A model generated the notes under the pieces. That model had not been told where the DNA came from. It made no database searches and saw only the letters and a program-made list of their open reading frames with translations. Shown here in pieces: positions 24,468 to 31,431 of a DNA stretch of 31,431 nucleotides. Both the position numbers and the translations under genes were made by a program. Position 1 is the first letter of the stretch. Every line of letters begins with the position of its first letter. The stretch covers positions 1 to 31,431 of the forward strand of contig JAJYAE010000010.1 in assembly GCA_021779695.1 (NCBI GenBank). The letters run 5' to 3'. Source of the stretch: Acidobacteriota bacterium (GTDB lineage: Bacteria > Acidobacteriota > Terriglobia > Terriglobales > Acidobacteriaceae).

Positions 24468-26030
24468 TCATTTGTAGCCTCCCACCGCCTCGGCGACCGG
24501 TTCCGGAGTCTTGCGCGGCGGGGCCAACTCGCGCACAAGGCTGGCAAGCTGGCGCAGCGGCTCTAAACCCCAATGAAAGAGGATCACCGTTCCCAAATAG
24601 AGCGTGAAAAACAAGATAGAGATGATGGCGATTGCCCCGAGTGCGGCGCTATTGCCTGAAGCAGTGTGCCACAGTGATGTACTTCGGATGATCGCAGCCG
24701 TTGCTAAGCCCGCCACCAGTGCGGCGGCAGCATACCTCCAGACAGCATCTATCAAATGCGACACACCAAACCCGATGGGTCGCCCTGCATACCAGAACCC
24801 TGGAATGAGTAAGATCCAGTAGGACATGCTCCAGGCCGCAGCCACTCCCGCAGGCCCCCACGGCAGCGCAGTCAGAAACAGAGAGACGGTTATCGCTAGC
24901 TCCACAAGACACCAGCGAAGCCAGCGTCCCGGCTTTCCGATTGAAAGATGTACCCAACCAACGGTGTTATAGATCAGCATGACGCCGATTCCCGGACCAA
25001 ATAGCTCAAAGATTCTGCCGGCTTCCGACCATTTTGTTCCCAGTACCAATCTCACAACGTCTTTACCCGTCAAGGTCAGAACGGCGCTCATTGCCATGCC
25101 ACCGAACGCGATTATTCCTAGCGAACTTGCGAGATACCGCCGAAAGCGGACACCGTCCTGATTCAGCCGGCTCAACGCAGCCAGCGCAACGCCGCTCAGA
25201 GGAGCTGTGATCTGGCTTGCGGCCAGCGCAAACAAGTCATATGCCTTTTTGTAGAATCCAAGGGCTCCCACATGAAATCGCCAGCCAACCAGCAGGTTGT
25301 CGATGTTCTGTGTGGAATAGCGGACGGTAAACTGACCATAGACTCTCGCCGCGAACCAGACCATCGCCGCTGTTTTGCCCGTTCGGCGCGGCAAACTCGG
25401 GACCCATCGGCAAAGCCACCAGGCCCCGATCGTCACGCTAAGTTGTTGCGCAAGAATTCCTGCGATGAGCGCCCAGTATCCCCAGCCTCGCAAGGCGAGC
25501 AAGATCGAAGCAATTGTATTTACCACACGTCCCACAACGTCATTCGACGAAGTAGCTGCGAAGCGCATCCCGCGCTTTAGAAGAGCTAAGTGGATAACCG
25601 AGGCGGCCGAAATTGCAATCCCGGCCGACAAGCCGATTGCGGCATTCGCCACTAAATCATCTCGAAAGAAACGCGCTAAAAGCGGCCCAGTCGCAGCGAA
25701 TCCGATTGCCAATACCAGTCCCACGCTCAAGTTGAGCCAGAACAAATTGCTGGCCGTGTAACGGTCCACTCCTTCGAACTGGATGATGGCCTCCGTAAAG
25801 CCGTTAATCCCGAGACTGACCAGGAGGAGGCTGAAGGTCGTGACCATCGCGACCACGCCGAAGTCGGCAGGTGCCATCAGACGCGCCAGGATAACCGTGC
25901 TGATCACCTGAGCCATCAGCGCCAGCCCCGCAGCGGAGACTGTCACTGCAGCACCGCGAACAGCGAGGCGTCGCAATAGATGACCTTCAGATCTAGGGTG
26001 GAAGGCACCACTGGCGTCAAATGGGATCAT
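24468..26030 (-). CDS. Wzx-type polysaccharide flippase
   Basis: A 520-residue MOP-superfamily transporter (Wzx/WzxC-like) that moves lipid-linked repeat units across the inner membrane. About 12-14 hydrophobic segments are visible, starting with VTVSAAGLALMAQVISTVIL. The cytoplasmic motif LMAPADFGVVAMVTTF near residues 52-67 is characteristic, and EAIIQF and QNIDNLLVGW are also typical of the family. The ATG at 26030 has no obvious Shine-Dalgarno sequence; the 17 bp before it are part of the 182-bp repeat also found at 27.5 kb. It is the last EPS gene of the right block, followed by the IS1182 debris. Confidence 0.9.
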   Translation of the reverse strand: MIPFDASGAFHPRSEGHLLRRLAVRGAAVTVSAAGLALMAQVISTVILARLMAPADFGVVAMVTTFSLLLVSLGINGFTEAIIQFEGVDRYTASNLFWLNLSVGLVLAIGFAATGPLLARFFRDDLVANAAIGLSAGIAISAASVIHLALLKRGMRFAATSSNDVVGRVVNTIASILLALRGWGYWALIAGILAQQLSVTIGAWWLCRWVPSLPRRTGKTAAMVWFAARVYGQFTVRYSTQNIDNLLVGWRFHVGALGFYKKAYDLFALAASQITAPLSGVALAALSRLNQDGVRFRRYLASSLGIIAFGGMAMSAVLTLTGKDVVRLVLGTKWSEAGRIFELFGPGIGVMLIYNTVGWVHLSIGKPGRWLRWCLVELAITVSLFLTALPWGPAGVAAAWSMSYWILLIPGFWYAGRPIGFGVSHLIDAVWRYAAAALVAGLATAAIIRSTSLWHTASGNSAALGAIAIISILFFTLYLGTVILFHWGLEPLRQLASLVRELAPPRKTPEPVAEAVGGYK

Positions 26031-26047
26031 ATCGTTTGGGGTTAACC
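25866..26047. repeat. 182-bp direct repeat, copy 1 (flippase 5' end)
   Basis: Covers the first 55 codons or so of the flippase plus 17 bp upstream. It matches 27514-27695 over the full length without gaps and with about nine mismatches by eye, mostly clustered in codons 6-20. Confidence 0.88.
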
Positions 26048-26143
26048 CTCGAATCTGCTAGGGTCGTGCGTTGTTTGCACTCAGATGAGTTCCTCAACGG
26101 GTGAAGAATACTGTGCGCTTCATCGGCACTCATATTCCCTGGA

Positions 26144-27451
26144 TCAGATCACGCATTCGACGTGCAGCATCTTTGGCGACGGAAGATCGGGTTTCGGCCC
26201 TTGCTGCACGACCCAATCAAGAACCTGAGTTGTCCGCTTTGCCTTCGCATCCCATGTCAAGTGGTCACGCGCATAAGCCATCCCCTGTCGCCGCAACTGC
26301 TCGAGGCGGTCCCGATTCTGGGCCAACTCCATCAGGATCCTCTCCAGCTGCGCAAGGAAATCCGTCTCATTCGCAAGTGGCACCTTATATCCCACACTTG
26401 AATGAACGATATCTCCCGGACCTCCGAAATCTGCAACCACCGGCACAGCACCAGTCGCCAGAGCTTCGTATACCACGCCGGCACCGAAATCGCGAACGGA
26501 TGGGAAGACCATCACATCTGCCGACCGCAATCGACTGAGCACCTCCGCATGACTGACCCAACCGTAGAAAGAAACGTCTTTCTGAATACCCAGAGAGAGG
26601 ACCAAGCCCTCAAGGTGCTTCCGTTCTGGGCCATCGCCGAGTATGCTGAAATGGGCTAGTTTGCTCTTCAACAGACGAGTAGCGGCACGCAGTGCCAGAT
26701 CACATGCCTTGCAAGGAATCAGCCCTCCAACGAAAATCAACTCAAGCTTCTCTCTGGTCTTTGGACTTCGCTCATCATCGAAGCATAAAGAGCTGGCAAT
26801 ACCGTTCTCGGGGACAAAGAACAACTTCTCCTGATACCCTACAAACTCAGCATACGTTTGCGATGAGGCCGCTATGATCGCTGCTGCGTGGCGGTATGTA
26901 GAGCGAGCAAAGGGCATAAATCTGTACAGACCTCGTAGGTTGGAGACCCATTCCTTCTGTTTCTTTGCTTGAGCGAAGCCGTCGACAAAAGGGAGTCCCC
27001 CATTGATTGGCCCGATCACGAAGGGAATCGGGCCCTTCCGCAAGAAGAAAGCGAAAGGGCTCGGCAGTACCGCCGTCAACGGCACGAGTCGGAGAACCAC
27101 GTCGAACTCGCGGGAAATAATGCGGTGCCGCAACTGTCGCCATGCGAACCACTCAAACGCAATAGAAAACGGATATCTGAAGGCGGTCAGCGCTTGACTT
27201 TCAAACTTGGATTCAAATATCCTACGAAAACTCCAGTCAAAAATGCGGTCGAGCAATGGCGTGTGTACAACTTCTATAGCGCGGAAAGGCGCTTTTGATC
27301 GCCGCAGAACATCTTCGCGGTATGACTTGGCGACCAGAGTAACTTCATGCAGTTTTGCGAGCGCTGCAGCGTGACAGAAGGTGACAAAGGAAATACTGAC
27401 CCCCTCCGGATCACATTCCGGACCCAACACTAAAATACGCAACTTACTCAT
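26144..27451 (-). CDS. GT4-type glycosyltransferase
   Basis: A 435-residue GT-B glycosyltransferase. It opens with KLRILVLGPECDPEGVSISF and has the donor-domain stretches LELIFVGGLIPCKACDLALR, FYGWVSHAEVLSRLRSADV and FPSVRDFGAGVVYEALATGA. The usual EX7E starts with Asp here (DFGAGVVYE), a tolerated variation. It transfers a sugar to the growing EPS unit in the cytoplasm; donor and acceptor are unknown. The ATG has AGAGGA eight bases upstream and overlaps the stop of the truncated flippase frame as ATGA, so translation may depend on that frame. It lies 113 bp before the full flippase gene. Confidence 0.88.
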   Translation of the reverse strand: MSKLRILVLGPECDPEGVSISFVTFCHAAALAKLHEVTLVAKSYREDVLRRSKAPFRAIEVVHTPLLDRIFDWSFRRIFESKFESQALTAFRYPFSIAFEWFAWRQLRHRIISREFDVVLRLVPLTAVLPSPFAFFLRKGPIPFVIGPINGGLPFVDGFAQAKKQKEWVSNLRGLYRFMPFARSTYRHAAAIIAASSQTYAEFVGYQEKLFFVPENGIASSLCFDDERSPKTREKLELIFVGGLIPCKACDLALRAATRLLKSKLAHFSILGDGPERKHLEGLVLSLGIQKDVSFYGWVSHAEVLSRLRSADVMVFPSVRDFGAGVVYEALATGAVPVVADFGGPGDIVHSSVGYKVPLANETDFLAQLERILMELAQNRDRLEQLRRQGMAYARDHLTWDAKAKRTTQVLDWVVQQGPKPDLPSPKMLHVECVI

Positions 27452-27678
27452 GCATTGTTCCTCTTAACGGCTGTTCTCAGGCCTGCAGCATCAAAGAATT
27501 TACGTTTTACGAAGGCAGGTGCCATCAGACGCGCCAGGATAGCCGTGCTGATCACCTGAGCCATCAGCGCCAGCCCCGCAGCGGAGACTGTCACTGCAGC
27601 ACCGCGAACAGCGAGACGGCGCAATTGATGACCGTCAGATCTAGGGTGGAAGGCGCCCTTTGCGTCAAATGGGATCAT
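27448..27678 (-). pseudogene. Truncated duplicate of the flippase N-terminus
   Basis: Seventy-six codons whose first 54 or so match the flippase (MIPFDAKGAFHPRSDG..., ILARLMAPA). After ARLMAPA the sequence turns into unrelated FVKRKFFDAAG and ends at the ATGA overlap with the GT4 gene. It would encode one membrane helix only. It may be a recombination scar that by chance keeps an open frame and couples translation to the GT4. Confidence 0.8.
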
Positions 27679-27695
27679 ATCGTTTGGGGTTAACC
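27514..27695. repeat. 182-bp direct repeat, copy 2
   Basis: Partner of 25866-26047 in the same orientation. The two copies enclose the GT4 gene and could recombine to delete it, giving a single intact flippase. Confidence 0.88.
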
Positions 27696-27785
27696 TTCAC
27701 TCTTGTCCAAGACAGCAGTGATATGGAACGAAGATATCAGCAGGCAACCATCTGCAATCCCGATCATGGATGAGCGAGCAGGCGC

Positions 27786-28622
27786 TCAACCCACTGTAGG
27801 CGCTTTCCAAAATACTTCTATGCTCTTTTCCGTGCAGGCGCCCAAAATCGCGGCGAACTCGGCCGCTTCAGTCCAATGGTTCAGTGCAAAGCCTTGCTCG
27901 TAGACTCCCGTTGCATAATTGAATCTCCCGTGCCCAGCTAACGCCTCCAGAATATCAATACACTCAAGTCCTTCTGCGGCAAACTCCGGAAGATTCACCT
28001 CGAATGAAATGAAGGGGACTACGCTGTGCAAGCCGCGCAACACATTGACTTCGTGACCTTCTACATCAATCTTGATGAAATACGGGGTGCCATACAGGTC
28101 TATCAATCTATCGAGTGTAGTTGTTTCGACCGAAACTTCGTGAGCGAATTCCAGATGATTCCCAAATCGAGCATCATCGTGCCGTAATGCATCGGCCCAT
28201 TTGTCCGAAAGGGTGTTCATAGTCGACCCTGGTTCATCGACCCACATAGTCTTGCGCGCTTCCGCGTCACTCAGCGCCTTCTCAACAACGGTAACCCTCT
28301 TGGGGAACAACCTGTACTTTAAGAATTTCTCTTTTAGGATTTCCTGATTTGTGGGGTCCGGGTCGACCGCAATTACGTGAGCTCCAAGCCTTAAAAAGAT
28401 CTCCGCCTTCGTCCCTTGGTTTGCGCCTACATCGAAGATCAGATAATCTCGATGCAATCTGCCCAGGAGGTTCCGGTAGAAGCGCTTTTCCCCGTTAGTG
28501 CGCTCAAGGATCGAGCGATCCGCAATGCCCCAGTAAAGACCATAAATCGGAGAGGCCTTCAGTCGCTGATAAATGCCTGCACTCCTAAGTGCGTCCTGTA
28601 CGTGGCTCTTGAGTTTGTGCAT
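27786..28622 (-). CDS. FkbM-family methyltransferase
   Basis: A 278-residue SAM-dependent O-methyltransferase of the FkbM type, which often methylates sugars in EPS or natural-product loci. Seen: SAM loop IFDVGANQG (62-70), AVDPDP (85-90) binding the ribose, and FIKIDVEGHEVNVLRG (182-197), the family signature. The length is normal. The ATG is preceded by AAGG nine bases away. It lies about 110 bp after the O-antigen ligase gene and before the truncated flippase piece. It probably caps or decorates a sugar of the repeat unit. Confidence 0.9.
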   Translation of the reverse strand: MHKLKSHVQDALRSAGIYQRLKASPIYGLYWGIADRSILERTNGEKRFYRNLLGRLHRDYLIFDVGANQGTKAEIFLRLGAHVIAVDPDPTNQEILKEKFLKYRLFPKRVTVVEKALSDAEARKTMWVDEPGSTMNTLSDKWADALRHDDARFGNHLEFAHEVSVETTTLDRLIDLYGTPYFIKIDVEGHEVNVLRGLHSVVPFISFEVNLPEFAAEGLECIDILEALAGHGRFNYATGVYEQGFALNHWTEAAEFAAILGACTEKSIEVFWKAPTVG

Positions 28623-28732
28623 CAGGGAAACCCTTCCATTTTCAATGTGAGAGTATGCCGGAGAACGCCGGGACGCAACATCTGCTTCTTAGCTGCTTCC
28701 TTCGTTTAGTCCGTACAGAAAACCCGACTTTC

Positions 28733-30151
28733 TCAAGATGGACTCCACTTACACCACGGGCTGTTAGCAGACACGATTTTGCGCCTGCCAGTTGAGCCAA
28801 TTCTCGCTCCATCTGCGAATAAGCCGGTCCTAATTCCACTCGCGCCGATTATGGCAAGCAGCGTGAAAATCCACATTGGATTCAGCGTCCTAAACCCTGC
28901 TTCCGTGATGCTGTAGACTGCCCCGCTGATGATAAACGCAAGCATCAGGCTCGCGAACTCGCGGTTACTTCGCAACGACGCGCATGCGCGTAAATAGCCG
29001 GTCATTAAAATAAGGGCAATCAAACAGACACCGATCCAACCGAGATCGAGAAAGACCTCCAGGTAACCATTGTGCGCTTCATTGATTTCCTCCGGGTGGT
29101 ACCAGTGCAAGAGGTTCAGCGACTTGTGAAAAATCTCCGCATTGGGGCTGGTCCAGAAACTATCGAATCCAACACCAATCATCGGATTCGACACAGCGCC
29201 GAGCATCGCGCTCCACATAAACGTTCGTCCAGAAAGACTTGCATCCCTGCCCAAAGCGCCGGCAACATCGCCCATACCGCCGAAAGCCAAAGCTCCACCG
29301 CCCACAAGAACCATAGCCAGACAAAGCACGTGCACTCTGGAAGCTCGCTCTTTCATCGCACGTAGATGGGTCGCGAGGATAAGTCCGCACCCGAGGATAG
29401 AACATGCGCTGGAGGTAGAAGAGCGGGCCAAATCTAAGAGGTAAATCCCGCACGCGAGTACTATGCCCTGTGCCACCATCTTCCTGGTCCGATTGGGTTC
29501 GCCGCTCTTCACGAAAAGCCATCGGAGATTCCAAAATGCTCCGACTGTGAGCACGAAGCATAAAAGGCCGAGCGAATTCTTGTTATCTGTGACCCCGACG
29601 ATTGACAGATTTCCATCCGCATCCCATGCGCGCCCCATCGTCGAGTAACGAATCAATACGATGGAGAATGGGAGCAGGATAAAGCCTAGTCTTGAGAAAA
29701 GTCTCCGGACTGCGATCGAAGGGTTAGGGTCCGTCACGACGATGAGAGCCACCACCAAGTCTCCTACATCCTTTGTCCAGCGCTTGAAAGCAGGCAAAGG
29801 ATAGGGTGCCCAGCTTACACTGATGAGGCAATAGGCCGAGTAAATGATGATTGGAACTATCAGAGGAAGATAACCAGCTGTCTTCCTTGGGCGGCCAAGA
29901 AGGACAGCGGCGCCGATGAGCATGAGCACTGCAAATACAGCGGCGTCTACAGGGCTTCCCTCAAGAGTCCCTTGAAGTCCAGACGGAGAACCCAATCCAA
30001 ACCACGCAGAAACACTTCTGGAACCAGCAATCCCAATCCAAACAACGGGCAGCCAAAGCGCTTTGGAGTTCCGAACAGACTTATCCCGGTTGAGGTAAAA
30101 GAGTACCGCGACTCCGATTGAACAGACGAGGATTGGAATCAGCCCGCTCAT
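28733..30151 (-). CDS. O-antigen ligase/polymerase (Wzy_C) family protein
   Basis: A 472-residue integral membrane protein with about 11-12 hydrophobic segments. The Wzy_C signature region GRTFMWSAMLGAVSNPMIGVG is followed by the periplasmic loop and EINEAHNGYLEVFLDLGWIG, containing the His-Asn-x-Tyr-Leu typical of O-antigen ligases and Wzy polymerases. In this locus it more likely polymerises or attaches the EPS repeat unit on the periplasmic side after flipping. AAGGAG six bases before the ATG fixes the start. It follows the acyltransferase gene by 100 bp. Confidence 0.88.
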   Translation of the reverse strand: MSGLIPILVCSIGVAVLFYLNRDKSVRNSKALWLPVVWIGIAGSRSVSAWFGLGSPSGLQGTLEGSPVDAAVFAVLMLIGAAVLLGRPRKTAGYLPLIVPIIIYSAYCLISVSWAPYPLPAFKRWTKDVGDLVVALIVVTDPNPSIAVRRLFSRLGFILLPFSIVLIRYSTMGRAWDADGNLSIVGVTDNKNSLGLLCFVLTVGAFWNLRWLFVKSGEPNRTRKMVAQGIVLACGIYLLDLARSSTSSACSILGCGLILATHLRAMKERASRVHVLCLAMVLVGGGALAFGGMGDVAGALGRDASLSGRTFMWSAMLGAVSNPMIGVGFDSFWTSPNAEIFHKSLNLLHWYHPEEINEAHNGYLEVFLDLGWIGVCLIALILMTGYLRACASLRSNREFASLMLAFIISGAVYSITEAGFRTLNPMWIFTLLAIIGASGIRTGLFADGARIGSTGRRKIVSANSPWCKWSPS

Positions 30152-30251
30152 CCGATGCTCCTTCGAGGACCTGTTTTCGATTCCACCTGTTCGATGGCTT
30201 TCAAGTCTGCAGGCTGCCGCCGAATACCGGCGACCTTACGTCTGAACCCAG

Positions 30252-31325
30252 TCAGTTGAACAACACTTTGTACAACCCGTCTACTAAAGATGCGCCCTTC
30301 CGAGCGCGATCCACCATCTCCACGCTCATCACTGTAAGCCCGACCGCGACGACCAGAGATATAAACAACGTGGCATAATTGAGGCTGACATGGCGTAGGC
30401 CTGCCTCGAGTATCTGCAAGATCGCAATCTGAGCGATATATCCAAATAACGAATACTTTCCGAGGTGAATAACCTTGCCCTGGATCGTACGTAATCTCCA
30501 GTCGATGGTACCGACGAGGTAGATGATCGTCACAGTGAGGCAAGTCCCCACGATTTCAAACGGATAGGGGACATTCCAGATTGTTATTGCGATTGTATAG
30601 AGAAGATAAGCGAACGCGAGCAGATATGGATGCCGGATCACCCGATTGATAATTTCGATCCGCTTGAAGCCGACTAGGATGCCGAGCATACCGATCGCAA
30701 GGATCTCCAGGTTTTGATTCTTTCTACCGCTCAGGTCTATGGTCGCTAGTAGTAGAAAAAGGAATGCACTGAAGGCTTGAAATGTATATTTGTACTTCCT
30801 TCTGGGAAGCATTAGAAGTCCGGACAGAACGAGCAAGTAGGCAATGGGCACTAAGATATAGAATGCTACGATTTTGCTGGTGAAATCCCCGGTTAGGAAT
30901 ATGACCTGTATGTTCTTGAGATGCAGTGTGCTGAAATCCACGTCACCTCCGGACAACAAGGGGCGTACACAGTCCCGGGCCAAATTGAGAACGGTGAATA
31001 TGATCACCAGTTTAAAGCCCCTGACGACCAGCCTCTTCAAGAGCCGAGGGTCTGTCACCTCATACTTTGAGAGATACACGTTAGAGATCATGAACCCGGT
31101 GATAAAGATGAACGACGGAGTCAAAAACCGCAGGTAACGATAATAAGGCCATTCCGATCCTATGAAATAGTTGATCCAATGGTAAAGGACCATAAACAAG
31201 ACTAATGCGCCTTTTGTGAAATCCAGTGCGGCAATCCGCGGGACTTTGGCCGTACTCACCACCGGCTGGATGTCAATCGCTCCGCCATCGGAATGCATTT
31301 GTTGTAGCTCTAGAGGCTGTTTCAT
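30252..31325 (-). CDS. Polytopic membrane acyltransferase (OpgC/HGSNAT-like)
   Basis: A protein of about 357 residues with roughly ten membrane segments. The first one (RIAALDFTKGALVLFMVLYH, about 30-49) has the R..ALDF.KG...... H pattern of membrane acyltransferases of the OpgC/heparan-glucosaminide acetyltransferase type, which pass acyl groups to sugars across the membrane. It probably O- or N-acylates the exported polysaccharide. The start is uncertain: the ATG at 31325 and a GTG at 31331 lie inside an IS5-like terminus and overlap the transposase stop, and the next ATG is at 31298 without a ribosome site. The IS may have replaced the original start or promoter region. Confidence 0.75.
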   Translation of the reverse strand: MKQPLELQQMHSDGGAIDIQPVVSTAKVPRIAALDFTKGALVLFMVLYHWINYFIGSEWPYYRYLRFLTPSFIFITGFMISNVYLSKYEVTDPRLLKRLVVRGFKLVIIFTVLNLARDCVRPLLSGGDVDFSTLHLKNIQVIFLTGDFTSKIVAFYILVPIAYLLVLSGLLMLPRRKYKYTFQAFSAFLFLLLATIDLSGRKNQNLEILAIGMLGILVGFKRIEIINRVIRHPYLLAFAYLLYTIAITIWNVPYPFEIVGTCLTVTIIYLVGTIDWRLRTIQGKVIHLGKYSLFGYIAQIAILQILEAGLRHVSLNYATLFISLVVAVGLTVMSVEMVDRARKGASLVDGLYKVLFN

Positions 31326-31328
31326 AAA
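31311..31328. repeat. IS5-type terminal inverted repeat
   Basis: TAGAGGCTGTTTCATAAA, at the 3' edge of the transposase fragment; the likely terminus is GAGGCTGTTTCATAAA after a TA target. It matches 14524-14541 in 16 of 18 bases. Confidence 0.55.
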
Positions 31329-31431
31329 CACCGCCTGAGCGTGATCCAGAGGCAGGCGAGGTAGAAGAACGCGCGGTAGGTGGCGAGCAGATGCTCATGT
31401 CTTACCAGGAGTCGTCGGAACTGACCGAACC
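31322..31431 (-). CDS. IS5-family transposase, C-terminal end
   Basis: The last 35 codons of a transposase that continues beyond the window: FGQFRRLLVRHEHLLATYRA, then FFYLACLWITLRRCL and TGA. This is the usual C-terminus of IS5-group DDE transposases (W.GQFRRL.VRHE), lying just after the catalytic glutamate. The stop overlaps the putative ATG of the acyltransferase gene. Confidence 0.8.
   Translation of the reverse strand, partial: FGQFRRLLVRHEHLLATYRAFFYLACLWITLRRCL

Noticed and set aside
1..31431. CRISPR arrays, tRNA or rRNA genes
   Set aside because: No regularly spaced repeats and no recognisable tRNA or rRNA sequence were seen on either strand.

Overview
The window reads as accessory DNA from a bacterium of moderate to high GC, most plausibly an acidobacterium (Terriglobia/Acidobacteriaceae type). 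That assignment rests on the gene mix and style: a long secreted parallel beta-helix protein inside an exopolysaccharide (EPS) locus, many GT4/FkbM/flippase genes, and decaying IS3, IS5, IS66, IS701 and IS1182 relatives. No rRNA, tRNA or other taxonomic marker is present, so it remains an inference. Nearly all genes lie on the minus strand, so the locus is best read from right to left.

Right block (31.4-24.5 kb): the tail of an IS5-type transposase abuts a polytopic membrane acyltransferase. Then follow an O-antigen ligase/polymerase, an FkbM methyltransferase, a GT4 glycosyltransferase and a Wzx-type flippase. A 182-bp copy of the flippase 5' end sits upstream of the GT4 gene. Middle block (24.4-18.7 kb): an IS1182-type transposase split into two overlapping frames, an IS701 N-terminal remnant, a plus-strand secreted beta-helix protein, a frameshifted methyltransferase, an IS66 tail, and an IS3 3' fragment joined directly upstream of algD. 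Next (18.6-14.7 kb): algD (GDP-mannose 6-dehydrogenase), a six-hairpin (alpha/alpha)6 protein and a second GT4, tightly packed and probably one transcript. These would supply a uronic acid and build part of the polymer.

The most interesting block is 14.5-5.6 kb, which is visibly richer in GC. It is one minus-strand operon-like run: a heme-oxygenase-like diiron oxidase (HDO) with a full ligand set, a free-standing acyl carrier protein, an AMP-forming ligase, a FabG-like reductase, a FATP-type acyl-CoA synthetase, a group II PLP decarboxylase, an O-acylhomoserine sulfhydrylase and a MetA-like homoserine acyltransferase. A plus-strand class III aminotransferase closes the block. I do not recognise this combination as a characterised pathway. 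It looks like a small carrier-protein-dependent biosynthetic pathway (ligase loads ACP, HDO oxidises, reductase reduces) joined to amino-acid/sulfur chemistry. An 18-bp element resembling an IS5 terminus lies just upstream of its first gene, at the composition boundary.

Left end (4.1 kb-1): a GNAT-like protein, then a second carrier-protein module: an amino-acid-type adenylation enzyme, an ACP and a hexapeptide acyltransferase, all overlapping. These may decorate the EPS with an amino-acyl or acyl group. Beyond them is the C-terminal relic of a second hexapeptide acyltransferase, and the window opens inside an IS3-family element. Its 36-bp terminus is identical, in opposite role, to the terminus of the IS3 fragment at 19.1 kb, so matching IS3 ends bracket about 19 kb of this DNA.
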